A stretch of 41,592 bases of DNA. Origin: Aggregatilineales bacterium (GTDB taxonomy: Bacteria; Chloroflexota; Anaerolineae; Aggregatilineales; Ch27). The translations under genes were made by a program, and so were the position numbers. This document shows, in pieces, positions 8,076 through 17,177 of this stretch. Under the pieces are notes generated by a model. It had not been told where the DNA came from, made no database searches, and saw only the letters and a program-made list of their open reading frames with translations. The DNA lies in the NCBI GenBank assembly GCA_029976005.1, contig JARKOQ010000234.1, positions 1-41,592 of the forward strand. Direction: 5' to 3'. Within the stretch, counting starts at the first letter, position 1. The number at the start of each line of letters is the position of its first letter.

Positions 8076-9047
8076 ATGAGCACACTCACAGTTCCGTTTT
8101 TCTCCACCGTTGAGGATGATCTACAGCAACTCGAGGAAAAGCTCCTGCAATCCGTGCCGGTCAGCCATTCGACCCTCGGCGACCGTTTGCGCCTGCTGAT
8201 CCAGGCGGGAGGCAAACGACTCCGCCCAACGCTGACCTTCCATGCCGGGCGGATTTACGACGCCGACCCGGAGCGCATTCTCTCGGTCGCCGCGGGCATC
8301 GAGATGCTCCACACCGCGACGTTGATCCACGACGACCTGGTCGACAATGCGCTGGAGCGCCGGGGCGTGACTACCCTGAATGCAGCCTTTCCCATGGGGT
8401 TGGTCGTACTGAGCGGTGACATGATGTTTGCCGAGGCTGCCCGCCTGGTGGCGGAAGCCGATCACGTCGCGGTGATTCGCTCGTTCGCGCGCGCGCTGAG
8501 TGAAATCTGCCACGGCGAAATCCTGCAAGCCCAGAGCAAGCACACCCTGACCTCGCTGGAGGACTATTACACGCGCATCTATGGCAAGACGGGGTCGCTC
8601 TTCCGCACGGCCGCCGAAATCGGGGCGATGCTGGGGACGGACGATCCAGACCAGATCGACGCCATGAGCGAATATGGCCGTCTGCTGGGTCTGGCGTTTC
8701 AGATTGTGGATGACACGCTGGACTTCACCAGCGACGCCCAGCACCTGGGCAAGCCCATCGGCCACGACTTGCGAGAGGGGATTCTCTCCCTGCCGGCGCT
8801 GCTGTACCATGCCGATACCCCATCCCTCCACGGGGCGTTCCGGCAGGTCGTCGCCGGCAAGGCCACCGAAGACCAGATCGCCGAAACCATCGAAGCGATC
8901 AAGCGCAGTGGCGCGGTGGAACGCGCGCTGGAGATCGCCAGGGACTACGCCAGGCAGGCCCGCCGGGCGCTGGCCGTGGTTCCGGATCACCCTGGACGGC
9001 AGGCCCTGATCGAACTGACCCGCTTCGCCGTGGCCCGCGATCGCTGA
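8076..9047 (+). CDS. Long-chain polyprenyl diphosphate synthase (trans-isoprenyl synthase)
   Basis: The enzyme condenses isopentenyl diphosphate onto an allylic primer to make the side chain of respiratory quinones or a similar prenyl chain. The 323-residue sequence carries GGKRLRP near residue 45, the first Asp-rich motif D86-D87-L-V-D90 (LIHDDLVD), GKTGSLF near 170, and the second Asp-rich motif D212-D213-T-L-D216 (FQIVDDTLDF). The small residue content before the first Asp-rich motif (MLHTATLIHDD) suggests a long product, as in hepta- to decaprenyl synthases; exact chain length cannot be read. It follows a GbsR-type regulator in an apparent operon. The ribosome site is weak. A menaquinone role would fit the caa3 oxidase genes further on, but this is inference. 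Confidence 0.93.
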   Translation: MSTLTVPFFSTVEDDLQQLEEKLLQSVPVSHSTLGDRLRLLIQAGGKRLRPTLTFHAGRIYDADPERILSVAAGIEMLHTATLIHDDLVDNALERRGVTTLNAAFPMGLVVLSGDMMFAEAARLVAEADHVAVIRSFARALSEICHGEILQAQSKHTLTSLEDYYTRIYGKTGSLFRTAAEIGAMLGTDDPDQIDAMSEYGRLLGLAFQIVDDTLDFTSDAQHLGKPIGHDLREGILSLPALLYHADTPSLHGAFRQVVAGKATEDQIAETIEAIKRSGAVERALEIARDYARQARRALAVVPDHPGRQALIELTRFAVARDR

Positions 9048-9065
9048 GATCGAACGCCGCCGATC

Positions 9066-9527
9066 TCAATGCGGATGCAGTTTCATCACGTCTTCCGCGT
9101 GTTCCAGTTCGTGCCCAACCATTACCCGGATGAGTCCTTCCACCCTGCCGCGCGGCCCCCACGGATACAGGAGCGTCTCATCGAGCTTGGCTTCTGGCAG
9201 ACTGTCCAGGGTCTCGACCATTTCCTTGAACACGAGCTGCCATTCCGTGAAAATCTGGTCGTAACTCAGCTCGCGCCGCGTATCGACCGTCGATTCATTG
9301 TATTCGTCGATGCCCCGGAAAGCCGGAATCTCGTACTCCCCACCATCGCGGAAAGCTCGCAGTGACTCGATCGTGGCCTCCTGCCAGCCGGTCAGGTGCG
9401 CCAGGAAGTGTTTCAACTGCCAGCTCTCATAGATTTCCTGGGTCTGGCTCAAGCCTTCCAGCGCAGTGAGCATCACCTGCCGGGCATGCATCAACCCCTG
9501 GATCATCTCCGCCTTTGTTGCCGCCAT
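9066..9527 (-). CDS. DinB superfamily four-helix-bundle protein
   Basis: The 153-residue protein is almost entirely helical and fits the DinB/YfiT/ClbS-DfsB type fold, often a metal-dependent thiol transferase or a protein of unknown role. Potential metal ligands are the His in LKHFLAHLTGWQ (about residues 39-43) and the pair in VGHELEHAEDV near the C-terminus (about 141-145). The open frame reaches back to 9794 inside the upstream gene, but the real start is the ATG at 9527: GGGGG at 9534-9538 sits at the right distance, and the extension is Arg/Gly-rich shadow sequence. It starts 13 bases after the stop of the transglutaminase-like gene, so they are co-transcribed. No functional link between the two is obvious. 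Confidence 0.82.
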   Translation of the reverse strand: MAATKAEMIQGLMHARQVMLTALEGLSQTQEIYESWQLKHFLAHLTGWQEATIESLRAFRDGGEYEIPAFRGIDEYNESTVDTRRELSYDQIFTEWQLVFKEMVETLDSLPEAKLDETLLYPWGPRGRVEGLIRVMVGHELEHAEDVMKLHPH

Positions 9528-9540
9528 GCTTTTCCCCCAT

Positions 9541-12024
9541 TCAGGATCGCTTTCTAAAGCGGCGCGGCAGCCAGCGCCCGAACCGCGCCCGCACAAACGC
9601 ACTCCGGGCCTCGTTCCAGGCGGCGCGCGCCCGCGCGTTCCAGCGCCCGGCCCGCCGCGCCTGCGGCCCATACGTCTCTTCAACGTACATCTCGGTGATC
9701 GTCCGGACCGGCTGATCGCTGTGCGGCACCCGATCGACCACGATCCGGCGGCGCTCATCCGGCGTGTAGCTTGAACCAAGCCGAATCCCCACATACCCGG
9801 CGTAGCGCTCGATCAAGGCGTAGGCGCGCTGCACCGGCGTCAGCCCACCCAACCCGCGCCACTCCACCCACCAGACGAAGAACAGCACGCCGACCATCAG
9901 CAGCACGATCAACACCACGATCAGCAGCAGCGAACCGAGCAGGGCCAGCAGGCTTTCCAGCGGATTGCGCTGCTGAGTCTCCTGGTTGGGCGGCGCGCTG
10001 ACCGTTGGCGCGACCGGCGGCGCTGGCGACGGTGAGGGTGTGAGGGTCAGGGTCGGCGGGATCAGCGGGGCCGCGCCCTGAGTCAGATCGGGGGTATTCG
10101 TGGCGGGTGGCGTCGGCGTGGGAGTCGGCGTATCCGTCGGCCGAGGCGTATTGGTCGGCGGCAGCGTGGCCGACTGGCCCGACTGCGGCTGAACCGGCTG
10201 GGCATCCGGCCGTTCCAGGGGAGCCTGGGCTGCGGTTGGCTCGAACTCCACCCATCCGTACCCGGGGAAGTAGACCTCGACCCAGGTGTGGGCATCCCGT
10301 TCGCGAACCAGGTACCCCTGGGTCGCGCCATCCCACTCACCTTGCGAAAAGCCCGCCGCCAGCCGGGCCGGAATACCCATTGAGCGCAGCATCATGATCA
10401 TCGCGCTGGCGTAGTAATTGCAGTATCCGCGCCGGTCTTCGAACAGCACCCAGTCGACCGGATCGCTGCCCGCCGGCGGCCCGGAAATAGTCTCCGCGTA
10501 GGTGATGTTGGCCCTCAGCCAGCGCTCAATCGCCTTGGCCTGGTCGTAGGGCGTCGCCGCGCCGGCCTCGGCCGCGATCTGGGCGGCCAGGTCGCGCGTC
10601 CGCTGCGTGACGCTCGTCCCAACCTGAAGGTATTGGGCCAGTACCCACAGGGGATAGTCCGTGCCCGCCGCGCGCAGCGCGGGCGCGTCGGCCGCCACCA
10701 GACTGCTGGTGGCCGTGTAGACATCGCTCGTCCGCAGCACCTCCAGCGGCCGGATGACGGAGACGTCCATCAGCTCCTGGGCCTCGCCGACGTAGCTCAG
10801 GTCGATAGCGACCGGCAGATTGAGCACTTCTGGTTGAGGAGCCGTATAGACCAGGCGGGAGGCGTTCAGCACCATCGTGAACTGCTGCCGGCTCGTCACC
10901 CGCGCCCCGGCCAGCACGGGCGGGTTCTCGATGTCGAAACCGGGGTCCGGGACGGTGAGACGCAGCAAGGCGGTTGGCGTCCAGCGCCCGCCTTCATAAG
11001 TGCTGAACGTGCGCGAGCGCCAGTAGTAGCGCCCGCTTTCCGCCTGGGGGGGATCGGGCTGGACGAGCATGACCGGCTGGTCGCCCAGCCGGATCGCCCC
11101 GCCCAGTTGCAGCATGTTGCCCCCGTAGTAATCGGCCGTCGCCAGCCCTTCGCTATCCAGGGACGCGAACAGCCGGTTGAACAACTGGTTGATCTCGCTC
11201 AGCGGGTCGCTGTTCAGGAACTCCTGAATGCGTTCCAGGCTTTCGCTTTCGGAGCCGTTCGGCAGCGCCCACGCCACACCCACCAGCAGGACCGCCAGGA
11301 CGCCCCCCCAACGCAGGAACTGGGTTCGCAGTTGGGGCGGAAAACTGATGTGGCGCAGGTACCACTCCCACTCCTGCTCGTCGATCGCACTGCGCACGAT
11401 CAGGAGCAGCGCCAGCACGGCGAACACGGCCATATACTGCCCCAGCGGCGCGTCGCCGGTGTAGTAGAACGCATTGACCAGGATCACCAGCCCCGGCGGC
11501 AGGATCGCCCGCCAGACCCGGTCGACCCGGAAGATGTGCCAGGCAGTGTTATGGCCCAGGAACCAGAAAAGCACCGAGAGGAACAGGACGAAGATCAGAT
11601 TGTCCTGGCTGACCCCCTGCCCCGCCAGCACACCGAACCAGGCGCCCACCCGCCGGGCAAGATCGGCGAAGCGATCCAGGACGCTGCCGTCGCCGGGCAT
11701 GTTCAGCGCGGTGACGAGGCCCACCAGGCCGATCCCATACACCCCGGACAGCACCAGGCACAGCAGTTCGCCGTAATGGCTGCGCGCCAGCAGGAACCCC
11801 AGAAAGACGCTCAGCAGGGAGACGGGGATGAGTTGTTCCAGGCCGATGGTCCAGGCGGCGGCCTGCATCGTCAGCGCGGGCAGGATGAGCATCCCAAAGG
11901 CCAGCAGCAGCGCCGTGGGATCGCCGCGCAGGAACAAACGGTTGGCGATCCGGCGCAGACGAAGCCCGGCCTGACTCAGCCAGGCGGGAAGTCGGTTCTC
12001 AGGCAGGTCGTGTTGGGCACCCAT
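9541..12024 (-). CDS. TgpA-like membrane-bound transglutaminase-domain protein
   Basis: This large membrane protein (about 827 residues from ATG 12024; TTG 12045 and GTG 12027 are alternatives) follows the DUF3488/transglutaminase/DUF4129 plan. About seven hydrophobic helices occupy the first 260 residues. An outer region follows, with a papain-like transglutaminase core: catalytic Cys in DRRGYCNYYASAMI (about residue 535) and His in RDAHTWVEVYFPGYGW (about 579). The third position falls in FEPT, with Glu where many relatives have Asp. A Thr/Pro-rich stalk (PTNTPRPTDTPTPTPTPP) leads to a last TM helix and a cytoplasmic DUF4129-like tail. Family members are thought to act on the cell envelope, but substrates are mostly unknown. 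It is expressed with the downstream DinB-like gene from a promoter at 12116-12144. Confidence 0.9.
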   Translation of the reverse strand: MGAQHDLPENRLPAWLSQAGLRLRRIANRLFLRGDPTALLLAFGMLILPALTMQAAAWTIGLEQLIPVSLLSVFLGFLLARSHYGELLCLVLSGVYGIGLVGLVTALNMPGDGSVLDRFADLARRVGAWFGVLAGQGVSQDNLIFVLFLSVLFWFLGHNTAWHIFRVDRVWRAILPPGLVILVNAFYYTGDAPLGQYMAVFAVLALLLIVRSAIDEQEWEWYLRHISFPPQLRTQFLRWGGVLAVLLVGVAWALPNGSESESLERIQEFLNSDPLSEINQLFNRLFASLDSEGLATADYYGGNMLQLGGAIRLGDQPVMLVQPDPPQAESGRYYWRSRTFSTYEGGRWTPTALLRLTVPDPGFDIENPPVLAGARVTSRQQFTMVLNASRLVYTAPQPEVLNLPVAIDLSYVGEAQELMDVSVIRPLEVLRTSDVYTATSSLVAADAPALRAAGTDYPLWVLAQYLQVGTSVTQRTRDLAAQIAAEAGAATPYDQAKAIERWLRANITYAETISGPPAGSDPVDWVLFEDRRGYCNYYASAMIMMLRSMGIPARLAAGFSQGEWDGATQGYLVRERDAHTWVEVYFPGYGWVEFEPTAAQAPLERPDAQPVQPQSGQSATLPPTNTPRPTDTPTPTPTPPATNTPDLTQGAAPLIPPTLTLTPSPSPAPPVAPTVSAPPNQETQQRNPLESLLALLGSLLLIVVLIVLLMVGVLFFVWWVEWRGLGGLTPVQRAYALIERYAGYVGIRLGSSYTPDERRRIVVDRVPHSDQPVRTITEMYVEETYGPQARRAGRWNARARAAWNEARSAFVRARFGRWLPRRFRKRS

Positions 12025-12115
12025 CACAGGACAATGACCATCCAACGATCAGGGGCGTCCCCGGCTCCTGACACGGTTCCGGCGACGCCCCCCAATGTTC
12101 AGCCGTTGCCAGGGC

Positions 12116-12144
12116 ATTGTAGCGTTTGCCGGCACCGGGCACAA
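12116..12144 (-). promoter_or_regulatory. Putative promoter of the transglutaminase / DinB operon
   Basis: On the minus strand TTGTGC (12144-12139) and TACAAT (12121-12116) are separated by 17 bases. The predicted start of transcription is near 12109, about 85 bases before the ATG. The box lies in the 112-base gap after the nucleoside ABC transporter operon, so the two operons are probably expressed separately. Confidence 0.55.
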
Positions 12145-12156
12145 CCCGCGATCACC

Positions 12157-14025
12157 CTACGCTGCGCTGGCGGCCGGCCGACTCCGCAAGACATCCTCGG
12201 CATGGGCGCCCGCCATCAGCAGCCCCAACTGCTCGCGCGTGACCGCGCCGGCATCGACCGTGGCGACGATCTCGCCCTTGTACATGACCACGATCCGGTC
12301 CGACAGCGCCATGATCTCGTCCAGTTCGGCGCTGACCAGCAGCACGGCCGCGCCTGCGTCGCGCTGGGCGACGATCTGCTGGTGGATGAACTCGATACTG
12401 CCCACGTCGATCCCACGCGTCGGCTGCGCGGCGATCAGCAGCCGCGGCCTGCGGCCAAACTCGCGCGCCACGACCAGCTTCTGCTGGTTGCCGCCGGACA
12501 GACTGCCGCCCGGCGTTTCCACCGACGGCGTGCGGATATCGTACTCGGCGACCAGCCCGGAGGCGTGGGCGTCGACGGCCGTGTGATTGAACACCAACCC
12601 GGCGCGCGGAGTCTGTCCTGCAGCCGGGCCGCGCTTGCTCACCCAGTTGACCAGCCAGAAGGCCAGACGGGCGGCAACATAGCCCAGCACGAGGGCCACG
12701 ACCACTGTTTCCACCAGCTCGATCAGATAGGGGCCTTTCATGGCGTCGCGGCTGGCCGCCTCGACATCGGTAATCCCGAAGAGACTCAGCACCAGCGGCC
12801 AGACCACCAACCGCTGAATCTCCCCCCACAGCGCGGCCAGGGCCGCAAAAATGGCAATAGCCGGCACGGCAAACAGCACCGCCACCAGCGGCAAGGTACG
12901 CCAGCTCGGCGGCGCGGCATACGGCGGCTCAAAGTAGCTGTTGAGCACCAGGTTCTCCGAGACCGTATAATCCCCGACCAGTCCGAAGCGCTGCCGATCC
13001 TCCGGCACGTGGCCGCAGCTTGCCGACGTCACCGCGCGGGGCGAGGCGTTAGTCAAGTCCTTGCCATTGATCCGGACCTGTCCGGAATCCCCGTGGCGCA
13101 GCCCGGTCAGGACCTCGACCAGCTCCGTCTGACCGTTGCCTTGCACCCCGGCCACGCCCAGGACTTCGCCCGATCGCACTTCGAAGCTCACCTTACGCAG
13201 CGCCGGATGCTGGCGGTCATCGTGCGCGCTCAGGTTCGCGACCTCCAGGACGACGTCTTTCGGCCGGGCGGCTTCCTTGTGCACCCGCAGCAGCACCTCG
13301 CGTCCCACCATCAGCGCCGCCAGAGACTCCGGTGTGGACTCCGCCGGCAGGGCGCTGCCGACCACCTGGCCGCCGCGCATGACGACGATCCGGTGCGCCA
13401 CCGCCAGCACTTCCTTGAGCTTGTGAGTGATGAAGATGATGCTCACGCCGCGATCCGACAGATCGCGCATGATCTTGAACAGGTCCTCGACTTCCTGAGG
13501 AGTCAGCACCGCCGTCGGCTCGTCCAGAATCAGGATTTCGGCATCCCGGTACAGCGCCTTGATGATCTCGACGCGCTGCTGCATGCCAACCGGCAGTTCC
13601 TCGATGATCGCGCCCGGCTCGACCGCCAGGTTGTACTGCTGGCTCAGTTCGCGCACCCGCCGGGCCGCTTCAGTCTGATCCAGCAGCACGCCGCGCGTGA
13701 CTTCCTCGCCCAGCACCACATTGTCCGCCACGGACATGACCGGGATTAACTGGAAGTGCTGGTGCACCATCCCGATGCCGGAGTGGATGGCCTCGCGCGG
13801 GCTGACGAAGGTGACTTCGCGCCCTTTCACCTTGATCGCGCCCGAGTCGGCGTGATACAGGCCGTAGATGATGTTCATCAGGGTGGACTTGCCCGCCCCG
13901 TTTTCACCCAGGAGCGCCAGAATCTCCCCCTTGTGCAGAGACAGATTCACGTGGTCGTTGGCCCGGACCCCTGGGAACTGCTTGCAGATGTCAATTGCTT
14001 CCAGAACGATTTCGTCCGTAGGCAT
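12157..14025 (-). CDS. ABC transporter ATP-binding protein, BmpA/nucleoside type, with a membrane-like insertion in its second ATPase domain
   Basis: A fused double ATPase of the simple-sugar/nucleoside importer class (like YufO). The first domain has Walker A GENGAGKST (residues 40-48), a signature-like LPVGMQQRVE and Walker B ILILDEP (164-170). The second has the naturally degenerate Walker A (GVQGNGQT, about 292), signature LSGGNQQK (509-516) and IAAQPTRGID; both features are normal for the class. The oddity is length: 622 residues against about 500-520. The extra 110 residues or so (about 370-478) lie between ENLVLNSYFEPPY and NHTAVDAHASGLVAEYDIRTP. They contain strongly hydrophobic segments at 377-400, 405-418 and 434-462, as if a membrane hairpin were built into the ATPase. 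It is the last gene of a permease-permease-ATPase operon with 21-base gaps; the substrate-binding lipoprotein is not in the window. Confidence 0.92.
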   Translation of the reverse strand: MPTDEIVLEAIDICKQFPGVRANDHVNLSLHKGEILALLGENGAGKSTLMNIIYGLYHADSGAIKVKGREVTFVSPREAIHSGIGMVHQHFQLIPVMSVADNVVLGEEVTRGVLLDQTEAARRVRELSQQYNLAVEPGAIIEELPVGMQQRVEIIKALYRDAEILILDEPTAVLTPQEVEDLFKIMRDLSDRGVSIIFITHKLKEVLAVAHRIVVMRGGQVVGSALPAESTPESLAALMVGREVLLRVHKEAARPKDVVLEVANLSAHDDRQHPALRKVSFEVRSGEVLGVAGVQGNGQTELVEVLTGLRHGDSGQVRINGKDLTNASPRAVTSASCGHVPEDRQRFGLVGDYTVSENLVLNSYFEPPYAAPPSWRTLPLVAVLFAVPAIAIFAALAALWGEIQRLVVWPLVLSLFGITDVEAASRDAMKGPYLIELVETVVVALVLGYVAARLAFWLVNWVSKRGPAAGQTPRAGLVFNHTAVDAHASGLVAEYDIRTPSVETPGGSLSGGNQQKLVVAREFGRRPRLLIAAQPTRGIDVGSIEFIHQQIVAQRDAGAAVLLVSAELDEIMALSDRIVVMYKGEIVATVDAGAVTREQLGLLMAGAHAEDVLRSRPAASAA

Positions 14026-14046
14026 ATCATCCCCCGCCGCTAACGG

Positions 14047-15114
14047 CTATTCCACGTCGTAGGGCTTCCCCGAATGCGCAGGGGGACGCGCCCGGCCCAC
14101 GAAGCCTGCCAGCACGATCACGGTCAGCAGATAGGGCAGCATACCGACGAACTGGTGCGGAATCTTGATGTTGAAGAACTGAAGCTGCCCCTGCAGGGCG
14201 GTCGCGAAACCGAACAGGAGCGCGCCGGCGGCTGCCCCAAGTGGATGCCACTTGCCGAAGATCATCACCGCCAGCGCGATGAAGCCGCGCCCGTTGGTCA
14301 TGCCACGCTCGAACGTCCCCACCGCTTCGAGAGTCAGGAAGACCCCACCCAGGCCGGCCACACAACCGCTGAAGAACAGGTTCAGGTACTGGAGACGATG
14401 GACGTTGATACCCAGCGTATCGGCCGCGCGGGGATGCTCGCCAATAGCCCGCGTCCGCAGGCCCCAGGCCGTCCGGAACAGGGCTATCGTGAACACGATG
14501 ATCAGCAGCACGGTCAGATAGGTGATCAGGCCCTTCTCCAGAACGATCTCGCCGACCCAGTAGAACAGACCGGCATCGGGCGTAAGCGGACTGGTCACTG
14601 CGGGCGGCAGGCGGCCGCCGGTTGTCGCACCCGGCAGATAAAGATAGCCGGTCAGGCCGAGCGCCAGCGTGTTGATCACCGTGCCGCTGATGATGTGGTC
14701 GACCCGGAAACGCACGGTCAGCAGGGCGTGCAGCAGGCCCATGAGACCGCCCACCAGCACGCCGCCCGCGATCGAGAGGCCCAGCCGCACCGGCTCGGCC
14801 TGCAATGCCGCCGGCACGCTGCCGTAACTCAATCCCACGTTGATCATGAAACCGACGTAGGCCGCCATCAGCATCATGCCTTCGATGCCGATGTTCACCA
14901 CGCCGCTACGTTCGCTGAAGATACCACTCATCGCGCCGAGCGCGATCGGAATAGCGCCGCGAATGCTGGCGTTGATCACCGCCACCACGGTCTCAGGCCC
15001 CACCGCCGTCGCCGCCGCAAAGGCCGCGACCACAGCCAGAACGACCCCGATCAGGGTCATCCAGATCGTCCGGCGGCTGCGCGCGGCCGCTTCAACCATC
15101 ACTGTCGAGAGCAT
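14047..15114 (-). CDS. ABC transporter permease, nucleoside/simple-sugar type (YufQ-like)
   Basis: The 355-residue integral membrane protein has about nine hydrophobic helices. It carries the branched-chain/simple-sugar permease (BPD_transp_2) signatures: IPIALGAMSGIFSERSGVVNIGIEGMML near residue 55-82, and the cytoplasmic coupling segment RTRAIGEHPRAADTLGINV near 220, which contacts the ATPase. This is the shorter of the two permeases found in BmpA-type purine nucleoside importers. It lies between its partner permease (21-base gap) and the ATPase (21-base gap), so the three subunits are made together. The C-terminal residues after the last helix are short and polar. Substrate identity cannot be read from the permease; nucleosides are the family's usual cargo. 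Confidence 0.92.
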   Translation of the reverse strand: MLSTVMVEAAARSRRTIWMTLIGVVLAVVAAFAAATAVGPETVVAVINASIRGAIPIALGAMSGIFSERSGVVNIGIEGMMLMAAYVGFMINVGLSYGSVPAALQAEPVRLGLSIAGGVLVGGLMGLLHALLTVRFRVDHIISGTVINTLALGLTGYLYLPGATTGGRLPPAVTSPLTPDAGLFYWVGEIVLEKGLITYLTVLLIIVFTIALFRTAWGLRTRAIGEHPRAADTLGINVHRLQYLNLFFSGCVAGLGGVFLTLEAVGTFERGMTNGRGFIALAVMIFGKWHPLGAAAGALLFGFATALQGQLQFFNIKIPHQFVGMLPYLLTVIVLAGFVGRARPPAHSGKPYDVE

Positions 15115-15135
15115 AAGCGCGTTCTCCTCCCGGCC

Positions 15136-16314
15136 TTATCGCTGGCCCCAGCCGGTGCTGAGCTTCTGCCCAACCTCGGCCTTGCCGCGAATCCGGTAAA
15201 TCATGCGGATGATCTGCTCTGCCGCCACGAACATCAGGATCAAGGCCTGAACGACCATGACGATCTCGGTAGGAACGCCGCTGTTGAACTGCATGCGCGT
15301 GCCACCGGCATCCATGGCCCCGAACAGGAATGCCGACACCAGGATACCCAGCGGATGGCTGCTGGCCAGCAGCGCCACCGTGATCGCATCGAAGCCAAGC
15401 CCCAGGCTCTGGTTTGGCTCGTACCGATAGTTGACCCCCAGCGTCTGCATAGCCCCCGCCAGCCCGGCCAGCGCCCCGGAAATGACCATCGTCAGCACCG
15501 TAATCCGCTTGACGCTGATACCGCTGTAGCGCGCCGCGGGCGAATTCAGGCCCACCATGCGCAGCTCGAAGCCAAAGGTCGTCCTGTTCATCAGGAACAG
15601 GATGAAGACCGCCGCGATGACGGCCAGAAACAGCCCCAGGTGGAGCGCCTGAGGCCCCGGAGGATCGTAGATGACCGGCAGCTGCGCGGTCTGAAGGATC
15701 GAGGGTGTGCGGGCAATCACCCCGTTACCATCGTTCAACAGCCCCGGCGGGATGCCTTCCGCCGGCGATCCGGCATACAGCAGCCAGCTAATCAGATTGC
15801 TGGCGATGTAATTGAACATGATAGTGGTGATGACTTCGTGCGCGCCCGTGTATGCCTTCAGCAGGCCGGGGATAGCCCCCCACAGCGCCCCGCCAACCGC
15901 CCCCGCCAGCAGCGCCAGGAAAACATGCACGACCGTGGAAAGCACCGGGTCGCCCAGATCAACCGGGAGAGCAAACCCAATCCAGGCAGACGTCACCGAA
16001 CCCATGATCAACTGGCCCTGCACGCCGATGTTGAACAGGCCCCCCTTGAAGCCAAAGGCCACCGCCAGGCCGGAGAACACCAGGGGCGTCATCTTGACCA
16101 GCGTGCGGGTCAGGCTGGCCGCGTCCCCAAAGGCGCCATCCAGCAGACCTTGATAGGCTGCAATCGGGTCATACCCGGCCAGGATGATGAAGATACCGCC
16201 GATGATCACCGCCGTGAACACGGACAGAAGCGGCAGGCCCACGCCGCGCACGATCCGCGCCGAGAGCATGGGCCGCCTGCCTTTGGCGGGTACCGCAATA
16301 CTCGATTCACTCAT
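15136..16314 (-). CDS. ABC transporter permease, nucleoside/simple-sugar type (YufP-like)
   Basis: The first gene of the three-gene transporter operon encodes a 392-residue permease with about ten hydrophobic helices. Family signatures are FKGGLFNIGVQGQLIMG near residue 88, GAHEVITTIMFNYIA near 157, and the coupling helix FELRMVGLNSPAARYSGISV near 250. It pairs with the downstream permease to form the membrane channel of a nucleoside or simple-sugar importer. A strong ribosome site is not obvious in front of ATG 16314, although AGGGGG lies about 10 bases upstream. The 104-base gap to the previous gene holds no clear promoter. No BmpA-type binding lipoprotein is encoded nearby, so it must be elsewhere. 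Confidence 0.92.
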   Translation of the reverse strand: MSESSIAVPAKGRRPMLSARIVRGVGLPLLSVFTAVIIGGIFIILAGYDPIAAYQGLLDGAFGDAASLTRTLVKMTPLVFSGLAVAFGFKGGLFNIGVQGQLIMGSVTSAWIGFALPVDLGDPVLSTVVHVFLALLAGAVGGALWGAIPGLLKAYTGAHEVITTIMFNYIASNLISWLLYAGSPAEGIPPGLLNDGNGVIARTPSILQTAQLPVIYDPPGPQALHLGLFLAVIAAVFILFLMNRTTFGFELRMVGLNSPAARYSGISVKRITVLTMVISGALAGLAGAMQTLGVNYRYEPNQSLGLGFDAITVALLASSHPLGILVSAFLFGAMDAGGTRMQFNSGVPTEIVMVVQALILMFVAAEQIIRMIYRIRGKAEVGQKLSTGWGQR

Positions 16315-16418
16315 GAAGCCTTACCCCCTGCTAAGCGAGGCCGTTCCAGGCCCGGTTGCTTCGTGTACCGGACAGCGGCCTGCACCGGATCATAATGGAT
16401 CGAACCTGCGGCAACCTC

Positions 16419-17048
16419 CTAACCGTTGAACTGGGCGCGCACGGCGCTGCTGCCCGGATCGGGGTAACCGAATTCCCTGATCAGCCGGATCAGGCTGATC
16501 TGGCGCTCGGCTCGATCGCCCAGCAGCAGTTCTTGCAGCACGATATCCACCACAAACAACATCCGGCTGAAATGTGCAAACTGACTGTCAAAAGCCGTAA
16601 AGAAAACGGCAAACAGGCGCTCGCGCAGTTCGACATCCGTCATGCGGCTGCCCGGCCAGCCCAGCGTCCAGCGATCGCGATAGGCGGCCATCGTCAGAAT
16701 CTGGCCGCGCAGATCGACGAGTTGCCGGATGGCGTCGCGCCTGTCCTGCGCGTCGACCAGGCGGGCCGTGCCCCGATAGGGCGCGTTTTGCAGCGACCGG
16801 CAAATCTCGCCCGCCGGGGTATTGATCAGCATCCGGTACAGGCTGCGGTTCTCGAAGGCCAGGCCGCGCGCGACTGCATCCGCGCACTGGCGATAGTAGG
16901 CTTCCCGCTTCTGGTCGCCCCCAGCCGCGTCGAGCCGCCATAACAGGGACAGGAAATCCCCGAAGGTCATGGCCAGTTTGGGAGGGGTAGCGGGGCTATA
17001 GGGCGACAGAAGCTGAGTCACCCGCTGCTGATCAGGTTGAACGCCCAT
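16419..17048 (-). CDS. Unknown mostly helical cytoplasmic protein
   Basis: I do not recognise this protein of about 209 residues. It lacks signal peptide and membrane segments. The sequence is predicted mainly helical, with motifs such as MTFGDFLSLLWRLDAAGG near the N-terminus and FFTAFDSQFAHFSRMLFVVDIVLQELLLGD in the last third. ATG 17048 has GGGGG five bases upstream and is preferred; ATG 17060 would add four residues. It lies between the ABC transporter operon and the secreted acidic protein gene, on the same strand. A strong terminator at 17111-17144 separates it from the latter, so it has its own promoter or none that I can see. No function is proposed. Confidence 0.65.
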   Translation of the reverse strand: MGVQPDQQRVTQLLSPYSPATPPKLAMTFGDFLSLLWRLDAAGGDQKREAYYRQCADAVARGLAFENRSLYRMLINTPAGEICRSLQNAPYRGTARLVDAQDRRDAIRQLVDLRGQILTMAAYRDRWTLGWPGSRMTDVELRERLFAVFFTAFDSQFAHFSRMLFVVDIVLQELLLGDRAERQISLIRLIREFGYPDPGSSAVRAQFNG

Positions 17049-17110
17049 GCATGCCCCCATGTCCTGGCAGTATTGAGAACCAGTATAGCATGCAGGCCGT
17101 CAAATTCCAT

Positions 17111-17144
17111 AAAAAACGCCGCGCTGGCGTGGGCCAGCGCGGCG
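17111..17144 (-). terminator. Strong rho-independent terminator after the secreted acidic protein gene
   Basis: A perfect 12-bp stem (CGCCGCGCTGGC 17117-17128 with its complement 17133-17144) closes a GTGG loop. AAAAAA at 17111-17116 gives a run of six U on the minus-strand transcript. It lies 34 bases beyond the stop codon of the gene it serves. Confidence 0.9.
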
Positions 17145-17177
17145 GTCACAACAGACGTCATCCGGCATTTTTCCAGC

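Noticed and set aside
9528..9794. N-terminal extension of the DinB-like gene
   Set aside because: It runs through the end of the upstream gene and is Arg/Gly-rich; a good ribosome site supports ATG 9527.
10633..13749. Open frame of 1038 codons on the plus strand
   Set aside because: It lies antisense to the transglutaminase and ABC ATPase genes, has His/Gln/Arg-rich composition typical of GC-rich shadow frames, and no recognisable domain.
14074..16395. Open frame of 773 codons antisense to the two permeases
   Set aside because: The minus-strand permeases have clear family motifs; this frame is Arg/His/Gln-rich shadow.
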